A stretch of DNA of 64,000 nucleotides from Christiangramia sp. OXR-203 (lineage in GTDB: Bacteria; Bacteroidota; Bacteroidia; Flavobacteriales; Flavobacteriaceae): positions 186,001 to 250,000 of the forward strand of contig NZ_CP139698.1 of NCBI RefSeq assembly GCF_034372165.1, written 5' to 3'. A program made the translations under genes and the position numbers. Shown here one piece after another: positions 1 to 9,165 of the stretch; position 1 is the first letter of the stretch; the number at the start of each line of letters is the position of its first letter. The notes under the pieces were generated by a model. The model was not told the DNA's origin. It saw nothing but the letters and a program-made list of their open reading frames with translations, and made no database searches.

Positions 1-847
1 GACGAAGATTTTTCTGGTTGAGGTTTTCATCCTCCTCGTTTTCTTTATTTTCTTCGGAAGTTTTTGCAGCTAATAACTCTTCGAGTTGGTTTAAGGAAGT
101 ATCCTGTAAAATAGCAGTACTTAGCAGTTCATCAGAAAGTTCAGGATTTCTTTCATTCCAGTAGTTTTCGAATATACTTTCTACGGTATTTCTCTTTGCA
201 TCTTCATCGGTCAAAGTTATTGCTTCGTTGGTGAGAGATGTAGTTGCTGAGGTACGATATTTATTATTTAAATTATTTTCTTCTGAATTGTTATTACCAT
301 TTTCGTGATGAGTATAACGGGAATCTTCTTTTGATCTTTGATTGGTCTGGGATTCATTTCTTCCCGAATCATCTAGATATTCTTGATCTTCAGCTGTGGT
401 ATTGCTGTTTTTATCAGCAATTGCTGCATTAGAACTGCTTGTTTCTTCAGAGTTGTTATTAGTTTTTTGTCCGTTATGGTAAGCGGCACCAGATTGTTCT
501 TTTTGATTGTTCTTATCCTCATTCACTATTCTTTCTTCTGAAGGAGATTCCTGATCAATACTTTCATTGTTTTCTGCTCCCGTTTCAATCGATTCGTTCA
601 CAAATCCAGGTTCTGAAACTTCCGTAGTGGAAAGATTCATTTTCCAGATTCCCGTGGCTACTAAGGCTAAAATTGCAGCTGCAGCACTAAATTTAAGCCA
701 GAGTGGAATTACCGGCTTTTTAGCAACCGGTGGTGTTCCGGCATCCAGCCGTGCCGATATTTTCTCCCAGTTTCTAGGAGATGGTTCTTTCTCGAAGTCC
801 TTGAACTTCTCCTGAAAGATCCTGTCTATGTTCTTTTTCTCTTTCAT
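1..847 (-). CDS. putative anti-sigma factor, membrane-anchored (3' end outside window)
   Basis: The start ATG (847-845) overlaps the TGA of the upstream ECF sigma gene, so the two are translationally coupled. The N-terminal 45 residues are charged and cytoplasmic, with a WEKISARLD segment typical of small anti-sigma domains. One hydrophobic segment follows (about residues 48-66, LWLKFSAAAAILALVATGIW). The rest is a long Asn/Glu/Ser-rich low-complexity stretch, presumably periplasmic. The frame stays open to the window edge, so the C-terminus is missing. The sigma-binding role is inferred from position and architecture. No zinc-binding HxxxCxxC motif is visible. Confidence 0.65.
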   Translation of the reverse strand, partial: MKEKKNIDRIFQEKFKDFEKEPSPRNWEKISARLDAGTPPVAKKPVIPLWLKFSAAAAILALVATGIWKMNLSTTEVSEPGFVNESIETGAENNESIDQESPSEERIVNEDKNNQKEQSGAAYHNGQKTNNNSEETSSSNAAIADKNSNTTAEDQEYLDDSGRNESQTNQRSKEDSRYTHHENGNNNSEENNLNNKYRTSATTSLTNEAITLTDEDAKRNTVESIFENYWNERNPELSDELLSTAILQDTSLNQLEELLAAKTSEENKENEEDENLNQKNLR

Positions 848-1386
848 GATGATTTCACCGCTTTTGAGTTCTGTACCAATTCAATTTTCTCCTTTAAAGA
901 AGTTCTGGCTCTGGCCAGGTTTGATTTCGAAGTTCCCTCAGTGATACTTAATAAATCTGAAATTTCTTTATGAGAATAGCCGTCCAGCACATACAGGTTA
1001 AATACCTGTCTATATCTGTCTGGTAATTCCTGTACACATTGTAAGAGGAAGTCCACGGAAATATTTTCTGTTTCAATTTCTATTTCATCTTCCTGCAGAT
1101 CTTCTTCGTTGGTAATGCCGTAAACTTTTTGTTGTCTGTGTTGTTGCAGTGATGTGTTGATAAGAATACGTTTCATCCAACCCTCAAAAGATCCTTTATC
1201 CTGAAACTGACCAATCTTTTCGAAAATGGTCACAAACCCGTCCTGCAAATTATCTTCCGCCTGTTGATAGTTATCAGAATATTTCAGGCATACCCCAAAC
1301 AACTTGGGGGAATAGAGCCTGTAAAGCTCTTCCTGAGCTTTTCTTTCGTTTTGCTTACAACGGTAGATGAGGTCTTTAGAACCCAC
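844..1386 (-). CDS. RNA polymerase sigma factor, ECF (sigma-70) family
   Basis: This 180-residue protein has the two ECF sigma domains. Region 2 lies at about residues 20-90 and includes the DNLQDGFVTIFEKIGQF segment and the FEGWMKRILIN motif. Region 4 lies at about 110-170, with LPDRYRQVFNLYVLDGYSHKEIS and a helix-turn-helix ending in SNLARARTSLKEKI. An acidic linker separates the domains. It is followed with a 4-bp overlap by a membrane-anchored protein that is probably its anti-sigma factor. The target regulon cannot be told from the sequence. Confidence 0.93.
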   Translation of the reverse strand: MGSKDLIYRCKQNERKAQEELYRLYSPKLFGVCLKYSDNYQQAEDNLQDGFVTIFEKIGQFQDKGSFEGWMKRILINTSLQQHRQQKVYGITNEEDLQEDEIEIETENISVDFLLQCVQELPDRYRQVFNLYVLDGYSHKEISDLLSITEGTSKSNLARARTSLKEKIELVQNSKAVKSS

Positions 1387-1407
1387 GTATTCATTTTAGG
1401 TTAGTAG

Positions 1408-1842
1408 TTATGACTGCTCCATTACAACAGGAATGGTAACTTCTTCATATATCGCTTCATCTCCATCCTGTCCCTTCCAGAATCTAAAAGTGTAATCTCT
1501 TTCTTCATCAATGGTCACCACAAACTTTGTACTTGAAGATGTTCCAATAACATCTCTGGTACAGGAACTATTTTCGACAACAGCGGTAACAACCGAAATG
1601 TAAATCTGGCTTCTTTCTTCTGAAGTAGTGCCTGCTCTTCGAGCGTCCACTGCCTGAAAGTTATTACAATCTGATGGAAAGACGAAATCTACTCTTACAT
1701 CGTAAGTATTACCTAATACGAATTCATCTGGTAGATCGTGACTTGTAATACTTGCTAATTCGTAGGAGGTGATTTGGGAATCATTGTCTACTGAACAATT
1801 TATTAGCAGTAATGTTAGGGCTATTACAACCAATTTTCTCAT
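1408..1842 (-). CDS. hypothetical lipoprotein
   Basis: I chose the start at 1842 because the protein then begins MRKLVVIALTLLLINC, a lipoprotein signal peptide with lipobox LINC. An upstream ATG at 1899 would bury this signal inside the protein. The mature part is about 130 residues, rich in beta-forming residues, with two further cysteines (SDCNNF and SSCTRD). No family is recognised. It lies between recA and the ECF sigma gene on the same strand, and the recA terminator separates it from recA. It is probably anchored at the outer membrane. Confidence 0.7.
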   Translation of the reverse strand: MRKLVVIALTLLLINCSVDNDSQITSYELASITSHDLPDEFVLGNTYDVRVDFVFPSDCNNFQAVDARRAGTTSEERSQIYISVVTAVVENSSCTRDVIGTSSSTKFVVTIDEERDYTFRFWKGQDGDEAIYEEVTIPVVMEQS

Positions 1843-1900
1843 ATTCTTATTGCTTTTATAGTAGATGCAATAATTGAGAAATGGTTGCGTAGGTATCAAA

Positions 1901-1924
1901 AAAAATCCCCGGATGGGGATTTTT
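1901..1924 (-). terminator. rho-independent terminator of recA
   Basis: Read on the minus strand, a GC-rich stem (ATCCCC/GGGGAT) with a 4-nt loop is flanked by A- and T-runs and lies just after the recA stop codon. The eight-T tail on the minus strand is typical of an intrinsic terminator. Confidence 0.8.
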
Positions 1925-1926
1925 AA

Positions 1927-2943
1927 TTAAGCTTCTCTAGCGACCTTGATCGCATCTTTAATTTTGACTTCCAGTTCTTCCATAAGATCTGGATTGTCTT
2001 TTAATAAAGTTTTGACTGCATCACGACCCTGTCCAAGTTTCGTGTCTTCATAGCTAAACCATGATCCACTTTTCTTAACGATCTCGTAATCCACACCAAT
2101 ATCAATAATCTCACCGATCTTAGAAACACCTTCACCATACATAATATCAAATTCGGCAGTTTTAAACGGTGGAGCAACTTTGTTCTTCACTACTTTAACC
2201 CTAGTCTTATTACCCATTACGTTATTTGCACTATCCTTGATCTGGGTAGATCTTCTAATATCCAAACGAACGGAAGCATAGAATTTCAATGCATTACCAC
2301 CGGTAGTAGTTTCCGGATTTCCGAACATTACCCCGATCTTCTCTCTTAGCTGGTTGATAAAGATCACCGTACAATTTGTTTTGCTAATAGAAGAAGTAAG
2401 TTTTCTAAGTGCCTGCGACATTAATCTCGCATGAAGTCCCATTTTAGAATCACCCATTTCACCTTCGATCTCACTCTTTGGTGTAAGTGCCGCTACAGAG
2501 TCAATCACAATAATATCTATCGCACCAGAGCGAATAAGATTATCTGTTATTTCAAGAGCCTGTTCACCGTTATCTGGTTGAGAGATGATCAGGTTATCAA
2601 TATCAACATCAAGCTTTTCGGCATAAAAACGATCAAAAGCATGTTCTGCATCAATAAAAGCAGCAATACCGCCTTTTTTCTGAGCTTCAGCAATTGCATG
2701 TAAAGTAAGTGTGGTTTTACCAGAAGATTCAGGACCATAGATCTCGATCACTCTTCCTCTTGGGTATCCACCTACTCCTAAAGCAAGGTCCAATCCAAGT
2801 GAACCTGTAGAAATTGCGTCCACATCTACGACCACCTGGTCGCTCATTTTCATCACGGTACCCTTTCCGTAGGTTTTATCCATTTTGTCAAGGGTAAGCT
2901 TTAAGGCTTTTAGTTTCGCTTCTTTCTCTTTATCGTTGCTCAT
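1927..2943 (-). CDS. recA: recombinase RecA
   Basis: RecA forms ATP-dependent filaments on single-stranded DNA and drives strand exchange and the SOS response. The 338-residue length fits the family. Visible motifs are Walker A GPESSGKT at about 70-77, the Walker B stretch [10 protein letters not shown] at about 145, loop L1/L2 sequences around [16 protein letters not shown], and the [19 protein letters not shown] segment. The gene is monocistronic, with a terminator directly downstream and a divergent trhO gene upstream. Confidence 0.99.
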   Translation of the reverse strand: MSNDKEKEAKLKALKLTLDKMDKTYGKGTVMKMSDQVVVDVDAISTGSLGLDLALGVGGYPRGRVIEIYGPESSGKTTLTLHAIAEAQKKGGIAAFIDAEHAFDRFYAEKLDVDIDNLIISQPDNGEQALEITDNLIRSGAIDIIVIDSVAALTPKSEIEGEMGDSKMGLHARLMSQALRKLTSSISKTNCTVIFINQLREKIGVMFGNPETTTGGNALKFYASVRLDIRRSTQIKDSANNVMGNKTRVKVVKNKVAPPFKTAEFDIMYGEGVSKIGEIIDIGVDYEIVKKSGSWFSYEDTKLGQGRDAVKTLLKDNPDLMEELEVKIKDAIKVAREA

Positions 2944-3096
2944 GTATATGTATTAAAATATATCCAATTAAGGTGTGCTAAAATAATATAAGTTTTGTTG
3001 TAATACAATAAAAATGTAGGTACAATTATGGAATTATTCCAAATTCTTGGATAAGTTTTGGAATAAGCTCAAATTTTCTCACCTCAGTTAAAAATG

Positions 3097-3104
3097 TATC
3101 TTTG
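3097..3104 (+). promoter_or_regulatory. Bacteroidota -7 box upstream of trhO
   Basis: TATCTTTG matches the TAnnTTTG consensus and lies 36 bp before the trhO start codon. No convincing -33 TTG is seen at the right spacing, so the call is moderate. Confidence 0.4.
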
Positions 3105-3140
3105 CCGAAATTTTTCTTAACCCTTAAATATTAGTATAGC

Positions 3141-4172
3141 ATGCAACTGTACAATAAATTGAGCGCTAAGGAAAGAGAAGCACTATTAGAAGAAGCCGGT
3201 GAAGACAGGCTTACGCTCTCTTTCTATGCTTACGCAAAAATCGGAAACCCCGAACTTTTCAGAAATCATCTTTTTATCGCCTGGGACCAGATGGATGTTC
3301 TCGGTAGGATCTATGTGGCTCACGAAGGCATTAATGCCCAGCTTTCAGTTCCTGCCAGAAGGTTCAATGAATTCAAGAAATTTCTGGATGAAATCTATTT
3401 CCTGGAGAATGTTCGATTGAACATCGCCATAGAGCATGATATTAAATCCTTTCTAAAATTGAAGGTGAAAGTGCGTAAGAAGATCGTAGCAGATGGTCTT
3501 AATGATGATACTTTTGATGTAACCAATAAGGGTGTTCACGTAGATGCTGCGAGATTCAATGAACTAATAAATGATCCAAACACGGTGCTGGTAGATATGA
3601 GAAATCATTACGAGAGCGAAATTGGTCATTTTCAGGGAGCGATCACACCAGATGTGGATACCTTCCGGGATTCACTGGATATTATCGAAGAAGACCTAAA
3701 AGATCATAAGGAGGACAAGAATCTGGTGATGTACTGTACTGGAGGGATACGTTGTGAAAAAGCAAGTGCTTACTATAAACACAAAGGATTTCAGAATGTT
3801 TATCAACTTGAAGGCGGAATTATCGAATATACCCGTCAGGTAGATAATCAGCAACTGGAAAATAAGTTTATAGGTAAGAACTTTGTTTTTGATCATCGAC
3901 GTGCCGAGCGAATTTCAGAGCATGTGATCGCACAGTGTCATCAATGCGGAAAAGCTTGCGATACGCATGTAAATTGTGCGAACGAAGCTTGTCATCTGCT
4001 ATTTATTCAGTGTGAGGAATGTGCTGAAAAAATGGATAACTGTTGTTCTATAGATTGTAAAGAGATCCATGCCTTGCCTTATGAAGAACAGAAAGCATTG
4101 CGAAAAGGAAAAGGAGCCAGCAACAAGATCTTCAAAAAAGGAAGATCTGAAGTTTTGCGTTATAAGCAATAG
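3141..4172 (+). CDS. trhO: rhodanese-related tRNA uridine hydroxylase TrhO (YceA/UPF0176)
   Basis: TrhO carries out oxygen-dependent hydroxylation of wobble uridine-34 in tRNA, the first step to 5-oxyacetyl/methoxy-uridine in known homologues. The protein has an N-terminal acylphosphatase-like domain (about 20-120, with the HEGINAQLS segment). A rhodanese domain (about 125-240) carries the active-site loop CTGGIRC, with the catalytic cysteine at about residue 199. A cysteine-rich C-terminus (QCHQCGKACDTHVNC, then CxxC pairs) resembles a zinc site. The 343-residue length is normal. It is divergent from recA. Confidence 0.93.
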   Translation: MQLYNKLSAKEREALLEEAGEDRLTLSFYAYAKIGNPELFRNHLFIAWDQMDVLGRIYVAHEGINAQLSVPARRFNEFKKFLDEIYFLENVRLNIAIEHDIKSFLKLKVKVRKKIVADGLNDDTFDVTNKGVHVDAARFNELINDPNTVLVDMRNHYESEIGHFQGAITPDVDTFRDSLDIIEEDLKDHKEDKNLVMYCTGGIRCEKASAYYKHKGFQNVYQLEGGIIEYTRQVDNQQLENKFIGKNFVFDHRRAERISEHVIAQCHQCGKACDTHVNCANEACHLLFIQCEECAEKMDNCCSIDCKEIHALPYEEQKALRKGKGASNKIFKKGRSEVLRYKQ

Positions 4173-4377
4173 CTTCTTCTAAATGGTAGAGCCAATTAAT
4201 ATTGGTATATTTACTGTTGAAAATTTTTATGAACCTCAAGGAGGTACTTTAGGGAATGCCGAATGCCCGGTATAAGGGCTGTGAAGATGAAGGAGATCCT
4301 GCACCAGAAAGCAAAGCGCTTAGACAGGATGATGTTTTACAGGCTATCTAAAGCTACGCCCTCAATATATATAACAT
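4173..4377 (+). other. 205-bp leader upstream of ricT with nested hairpins; no recognised gene
   Basis: The segment holds a hairpin GCCC-GGTATAA-GGGC (4265-4279). It also holds a longer stem ATCCTG/CAGGAT (4295-4300 and 4325-4330) enclosing AAGC/GCTT. Several short frames read open but none exceeds 55 codons. One (from 4264) runs into ricT in another frame. It matches no riboswitch, SRP RNA or tmRNA that I know. It may be a structured 5' leader or decayed coding sequence. Confidence 0.3.
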
Positions 4378-5553
4378 ATGGCTTGCACAAGTTGCTCGAC
4401 CGGCAAAGACGGTCAGCCGAAAGGATGTAAGAACAACGGAACCTGTGGAACAGACAGTTGCAATAAACTGAGCGTTTTCGACTGGCTTTCAAATATGTCT
4501 CTTCCGGGAGGCGTGGAACCTTTTAATATCGTAGAAGTACGTTTCAAAAACGGCCGTAAACACTTTTATAGAAATACTGAAAATCTAAGTCTTAGTATTG
4601 GCGATGTAGTTGCTACGGAAGCCAGTCCGGGTCACGATGTAGGACAGGTTAGTCTTACCGGTGAGCTCGTTCGCGTACAGATGAAGAAGAAAAAAGTTGC
4701 GCAGGATTCCGAAGAAGTTCTGAAAATCTACCGTAAAGCTTCTCAAAGAGATATCGATGTCTGGCAGGAAGGAAGAGAGCGTGAGGAAAAGATCAAACAA
4801 CGATCAAGACAGATCGCTATCAGGCTAAATCTTAGCATGAAAATTAGCGATATCGAGTTCCAGGGAGATGGTTCCAAAGCTACTTTTTACTACACTGCGG
4901 AAGATCGTGTGGATTTCAGACAATTGATTAAGGAATTTGCACGGGAATTCAATACCCGTATTGAAATGAAGCAGATCGGGCTTCGACAGGAAGCAGCCAG
5001 ACTAGGAGGAATTGGTTCCTGTGGACGTGAACTATGTTGTTCTACCTGGCTTACAGACTTTAGATCTGTTAGCACTTCAGCAGCGAGATATCAGCAATTA
5101 TCCCTTAATCCTCAAAAACTTGCAGGACAATGTGGGAAATTGAAATGCTGCCTGAACTATGAATTGGATACTTATCTGGAAGCACTAAAATCTTTTCCAA
5201 AAACCGACGTTAAGTTAAAGACCAAGAAAGGAACTGCCGTATGTCAAAAAATTGACATTTTTAAAGGTGCTCTTTGGTATGCTTATGAAGGAGAATGGAT
5301 GAACTGGCACCAGTTGAGTCCGGAACAGGCCAATAAGATCGTAGCACTGAACAAAAAAGGTGAAGCAGCTACAAGCCTGGAAGAATATGAAACAGAAGTG
5401 ATCCTGAGCGAAGAAAAATCGAAAGGATTCAATAATTCAGGAGGTGAAGATAGTCTTACGCGTTTTGATAAACCAAAACAGCAACAAAGTAAGAAACGAA
5501 ATAAGAAAAGAAAGAAACGCAAACCAAACCCTACAAAGTCTAAGAATGCGTAA
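4378..5553 (+). CDS. ricT: PSP1-domain iron-sulfur protein, RicT-like
   Basis: RicT (YaaT) in Bacillus is part of a Fe-S-containing complex that stimulates RNA maturation. The function in Bacteroidota is not established. The protein starts with a cysteine-rich segment (ACTSCSTG, then GCKNNGTCGTDSC). The PSP1 domain spans about residues 45-300 and contains the conserved GSCGRELCCSTWL and CGKLKCCLNYE motifs that bind the cluster in relatives. The C-terminal tail (about 350-391) is very basic (KKRNKKRKKRK) and could contact RNA. It overlaps gldH by 8 bp, a conserved flavobacterial arrangement. Confidence 0.88.
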   Translation: MACTSCSTGKDGQPKGCKNNGTCGTDSCNKLSVFDWLSNMSLPGGVEPFNIVEVRFKNGRKHFYRNTENLSLSIGDVVATEASPGHDVGQVSLTGELVRVQMKKKKVAQDSEEVLKIYRKASQRDIDVWQEGREREEKIKQRSRQIAIRLNLSMKISDIEFQGDGSKATFYYTAEDRVDFRQLIKEFAREFNTRIEMKQIGLRQEAARLGGIGSCGRELCCSTWLTDFRSVSTSAARYQQLSLNPQKLAGQCGKLKCCLNYELDTYLEALKSFPKTDVKLKTKKGTAVCQKIDIFKGALWYAYEGEWMNWHQLSPEQANKIVALNKKGEAATSLEEYETEVILSEEKSKGFNNSGGEDSLTRFDKPKQQQSKKRNKKRKKRKPNPTKSKNA

Positions 5554-6028
5554 AGTTTTTTGCCTATTAATTTTTTTTTCAGCACTTGTAGTTGGCTGTG
5601 ATGAAAAACGGGTTTTTGATGAATACCAGGCGGTACAGAAATGGCATAAAGATTCACTGGTCACCTTTGAACTGGAGGAACTGGACTCTACAAAGGTGTA
5701 TGATCTTTTTATCAATGTGCGGAACAATAACCAGTACGCTTACAGTAATTTGTTTTTAATAACTGAAATCAGGTTCCCGCAGGGAAAGGTGATTAGCGAT
5801 ACTCTCGAGTATGAAATGGCTCAGCCAGATGGGAAATGGCTAGGTGAAGGTTATGGAGATATCAAGGAAAGTAAACTCTGGTATAAGGAAGATGTGAAAT
5901 TTGAAGAATCGGGTAATTATAAAGTGAGCATACAACAGGCGATGCGCAAGAATGGTGATGTGGACGGAATCGAAGAACTGGAAGGAATTACCGATATAGG
6001 ATTCAGAATTGAAATGAACGACAATTAA
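5546..6028 (+). CDS. gldH: gliding motility lipoprotein GldH
   Basis: GldH is one of the lipoproteins needed for gliding motility and the type IX secretion machinery in Flavobacterium. The start at 5546 gives the lipoprotein signal MRKVFCLLIFFSALVVGC, with the modified cysteine at residue 18. A longer frame from 5444 lies within ricT and is not the likely start. The mature domain contains the recognisable DEYQAVQKWHKDS and EDVKFEESGNYKVSIQQAMR segments. The start overlaps the ricT end by 8 bp and the PBP1A gene follows 14 bp later, so the three are probably co-transcribed. Confidence 0.9.
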   Translation: MRKVFCLLIFFSALVVGCDEKRVFDEYQAVQKWHKDSLVTFELEELDSTKVYDLFINVRNNNQYAYSNLFLITEIRFPQGKVISDTLEYEMAQPDGKWLGEGYGDIKESKLWYKEDVKFEESGNYKVSIQQAMRKNGDVDGIEELEGITDIGFRIEMNDN

Positions 6029-6042
6029 TTTTTAGCATATAA

Positions 6043-8352
6043 ATGGCCGCTACTACCAAGAAAACAAAGAAACCAGCGCATAGTAATCGCAAGTATATCG
6101 TAGGTTTCTGGACATTATTCGGAATTGGAATTCTAGCCGGAATTCTAATTTTTCTTTTTGCAGGTTGGGGATTCTTCGGAAAGATGCCTTCTTTTGATGA
6201 ACTCGAAAACCCTGAAAACAACCTTGCTACCGAGATCTTTTCCGCAGATGGAGAAACCCTTGGGAAATATTACAGTGAGAACAGAACCCCGATCAAATAT
6301 GAAGATCTGCCAGATCATTTGGTACAGGCTTTAATCGCAACTGAAGATGAACGTTTTTATCAGCATGCAGGAATTGATGCGAAAGGAACCGCCAGAGCTG
6401 CGGTTTACCTGGGAACAAGAGGTGGTGCAAGTACTATTACTCAACAGTTAGCAAAACAATTATTTACTGAAGATGTTGCGCAAAATGATGTGGAACGGGT
6501 GTTTCAGAAAGTAAAGGAATGGGTAATTTCAACGAGACTGGAGCGACAGTATACGAAGGAAGAGATCATTACAATGTACTTCAATAAATACGATTTTATC
6601 TACCAGGCGGTGGGAATTCGTTCCGCTTCCAAGATCTATTTTGATAAGGAACCTTCAGAATTGAAAATAGAAGAGTCGGCAGTTTTAGTAGGAATGCTTA
6701 AGAACTCGGCACTTTACAACCCAATGCGAAGACCGGAACTGGTTAAATCCAGAAGAAACCAGGTTTTTGAGCAAATGAATCGTAACGGTTTTATTTCTGA
6801 ACAGGAAACAGATTCTCTGCAGAAGTTACCAATGAAAATTGAATTTACGCCGGAAGGACATGATGAAGGAATGGCCACTTATTTTAGAGCTTACCTTCAG
6901 GGTTTCATGAAAGAATGGATCGAAGAAAATCCAAAACCTGATGGATCTGAGTACAGTTTATATCGCGACGGACTAAAGATCTACACCAGCATTGATTCTA
7001 AAATGCAGGAATATGCAGAGAATGCAGTTACCAGCCACATTGCTAACCTTCAGAAATCATTTGATCGCCAGAACGAAAAGAACCCAACAGCGCCTTTCCG
7101 CGATATTACAGAAGATGAGGTAGAGTCAAGTATTCAGAATGCAATGAGAGTTTCTGCACGCTGGAAGAAAATGAAAGCACAGGGAAAATCTGATGCTGAG
7201 ATCAAGAAATCCTTCAAAGAGAAAGCGGAAATGAGAGTTTTTAGCTGGAAAGGAACTATCGATACAGTGATGACTCCGCGTGATTCAATCCTTTACTATA
7301 AAGCATTTTTGCAAGCAGGTATGATGTCTATGGTTCCTCAAACCGGCGAAGTAAAAGCCTGGGTAGGAGGAATTGACTTTAAGCATTTCAAATATGAGCA
7401 CGTTAAGCAGGGGAAAAGGCAGGTAGGTTCTACCTTTAAGCCTTTTGTGTACGCAACTGCAATAGATCAGCTTAAATTTTCACCCTGTGATACCTTACCA
7501 AGATCTAAATTTACGATCGAGGCCGGTAAACATGGGAACATGAAAGACTGGGCACCCAGAAACAGTGATAATGAATATTCAGGAATGCTTTCGCTCAAAC
7601 AGGCGCTGGCGAGATCTGTAAATACCATTACTGCGCGATTGATCGATAAAACCGGTCCAGGACCCGTGATCGATCTACTTGGAAAACTGGGTATTGATAC
7701 TGAAAATGTTCCTGCAGTACCTTCGATCGCACTGGGAACAGCAGATATCAGTCTTTTTGAGATGGTTTCTGCATACAGCACTTTTGCGAACCAGGGAGTT
7801 TATATCAAACCAGTAATGGTAAATCGTATTGAAGATAAAAACGGAACTGTGCTTTATCAAAATGTTCCAGAAACCAGGGATGTTCTTAGCAAAGAAGCGG
7901 CTTACGTGACTGTAAACCTATTGGAGGGCGTAACTCAGGGAGGTTCAGGGACCAGACTCCGTAATACCTGGGGAACCACCAATGCATTTTATAAGGATGT
8001 GATGACCGGTTATCCTTACGATTTTAAAAATCCGATTGCAGGTAAAACAGGGACCACTCAAAACCAAAGTGATGGTTGGTTTATGGGAATGGTACCAGAC
8101 CTTGTCACAGGAGTATGGGTTGGAGCAGAAGATCGCGCAGTGCATTTTCCAGGAATACAGTATGGTCAGGGAGCCACCATGGCACTACCAATCTGGGGAA
8201 TGTATATGAAAGACGTATATGCAAATCCAGATCTTAAAGTTTCCAAAGAAGCTTTTGAAAGACCGGAGAATTTGAGCATAGCAACAGATTGTGATAGCTA
8301 TAATTCAGATAGTTCAAATGATGATTCGGTTCCAGACGAGCTTGATTTTTAA
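6043..8352 (+). CDS. bifunctional penicillin-binding protein 1A (transglycosylase/transpeptidase)
   Basis: This class A PBP polymerises and cross-links peptidoglycan at the inner membrane. A short basic N-terminus precedes one membrane segment (about residues 22-48). The GT51 transglycosylase domain has EDERFYQHAGID and GGASTITQQLAKQL (about 100-145). The transpeptidase domain has SxxK as STFK (Ser463), SVN (about 527), and the KTGT box (about 668). The 769-residue length is typical. The C-terminus ends in an acidic, Ser/Asp-rich tail. It belongs to the ricT-gldH cluster. Confidence 0.95.
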   Translation: MAATTKKTKKPAHSNRKYIVGFWTLFGIGILAGILIFLFAGWGFFGKMPSFDELENPENNLATEIFSADGETLGKYYSENRTPIKYEDLPDHLVQALIATEDERFYQHAGIDAKGTARAAVYLGTRGGASTITQQLAKQLFTEDVAQNDVERVFQKVKEWVISTRLERQYTKEEIITMYFNKYDFIYQAVGIRSASKIYFDKEPSELKIEESAVLVGMLKNSALYNPMRRPELVKSRRNQVFEQMNRNGFISEQETDSLQKLPMKIEFTPEGHDEGMATYFRAYLQGFMKEWIEENPKPDGSEYSLYRDGLKIYTSIDSKMQEYAENAVTSHIANLQKSFDRQNEKNPTAPFRDITEDEVESSIQNAMRVSARWKKMKAQGKSDAEIKKSFKEKAEMRVFSWKGTIDTVMTPRDSILYYKAFLQAGMMSMVPQTGEVKAWVGGIDFKHFKYEHVKQGKRQVGSTFKPFVYATAIDQLKFSPCDTLPRSKFTIEAGKHGNMKDWAPRNSDNEYSGMLSLKQALARSVNTITARLIDKTGPGPVIDLLGKLGIDTENVPAVPSIALGTADISLFEMVSAYSTFANQGVYIKPVMVNRIEDKNGTVLYQNVPETRDVLSKEAAYVTVNLLEGVTQGGSGTRLRNTWGTTNAFYKDVMTGYPYDFKNPIAGKTGTTQNQSDGWFMGMVPDLVTGVWVGAEDRAVHFPGIQYGQGATMALPIWGMYMKDVYANPDLKVSKEAFERPENLSIATDCDSYNSDSSNDDSVPDELDF

Positions 8353-8460
8353 ATAATCTTCAGTAATTCAGTATAATAATTCTGAAATATTCAGGTAAGC
8401 CAACTTCAGTCGTTGTATTGACCTTTTAAATTTTGTATTTTCGGATTAAATTCTGAAAAA

Positions 8461-9162
8461 ATGATCATAAAAACGGTTGATAGCGTACAGAAGGCTACAG
8501 AAGGTGTAGAAGACGGAATGACTTTTATGCTAGGTGGTTTTGGACTCTGCGGAATTCCGGAGAACGCCATTTCTGAACTGGTACGCCTTAATATTAAAAA
8601 TCTAACCTGTATTTCTAATAATGCGGGTGTAGATGATTTTGGACTTGGGCAATTACTTCACAAGAAACAGATCGATAAAATGGTCTCCTCATATGTAGGA
8701 GAAAATGCTATTTTCGAAAAACAAATGCTCAGCGGTGAACTTGATGTGGAATTAATTCCGCAGGGCACGCTTGCAGCAAGATGTCAGGCAGCACAACAAG
8801 GTTTTCCTGCGATCTATACACCAGCAGGTTATGGAACTGAAGTTGCAGAAGGTAAGGAAACCAGAGAGTTTGATGGAAAAATGTACGTACTTGAGGAAGC
8901 TTTCAAGGCAGATTTCGCTTTCGTAAAAGCCTGGAAAGGGGATAGAGCTGGGAACCTTATTTTTAAAGGAACAGCCAGAAACTTTAATCCGGTTATGTGT
9001 GGTGCGGCGAAGATTACCGTAGCTGAGGTGGAAGAACTTGTCGAGCCTGGAGAACTGGATCCTAACCATATCCATATTCCTGGAATTTTTGTACAAAGAA
9101 TTTTCCAGGGAAAGGATTACGAGAAGAGAATTGAACAACGTACGGTTAGACAAAAAGATTAA
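8461..9162 (+). CDS. scoA: 3-oxoacid CoA-transferase subunit A
   Basis: Subunit A of succinyl-CoA:3-ketoacid CoA-transferase, which moves CoA between succinate and acetoacetate in ketone-body or branched amino acid breakdown. Motifs are MLGGFGLCGIPENAI near residue 20 (the glycine-rich CoA-transferase signature) and GNLIFKGTARNFNP near 165. The 233-residue length is normal. It is followed 3 bp later by subunit B, with which it forms the heteromeric enzyme. Confidence 0.95.
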   Translation: MIIKTVDSVQKATEGVEDGMTFMLGGFGLCGIPENAISELVRLNIKNLTCISNNAGVDDFGLGQLLHKKQIDKMVSSYVGENAIFEKQMLSGELDVELIPQGTLAARCQAAQQGFPAIYTPAGYGTEVAEGKETREFDGKMYVLEEAFKADFAFVKAWKGDRAGNLIFKGTARNFNPVMCGAAKITVAEVEELVEPGELDPNHIHIPGIFVQRIFQGKDYEKRIEQRTVRQKD

Positions 9163-9165
9163 GCG

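Noticed and set aside
4173-4377. Known riboswitch, SRP RNA or tmRNA upstream of ricT
   Set aside because: I compared the conserved cores I know (cobalamin box, SRP domain IV, tmRNA ends, twister core) and none is present; only unassigned hairpins remain.
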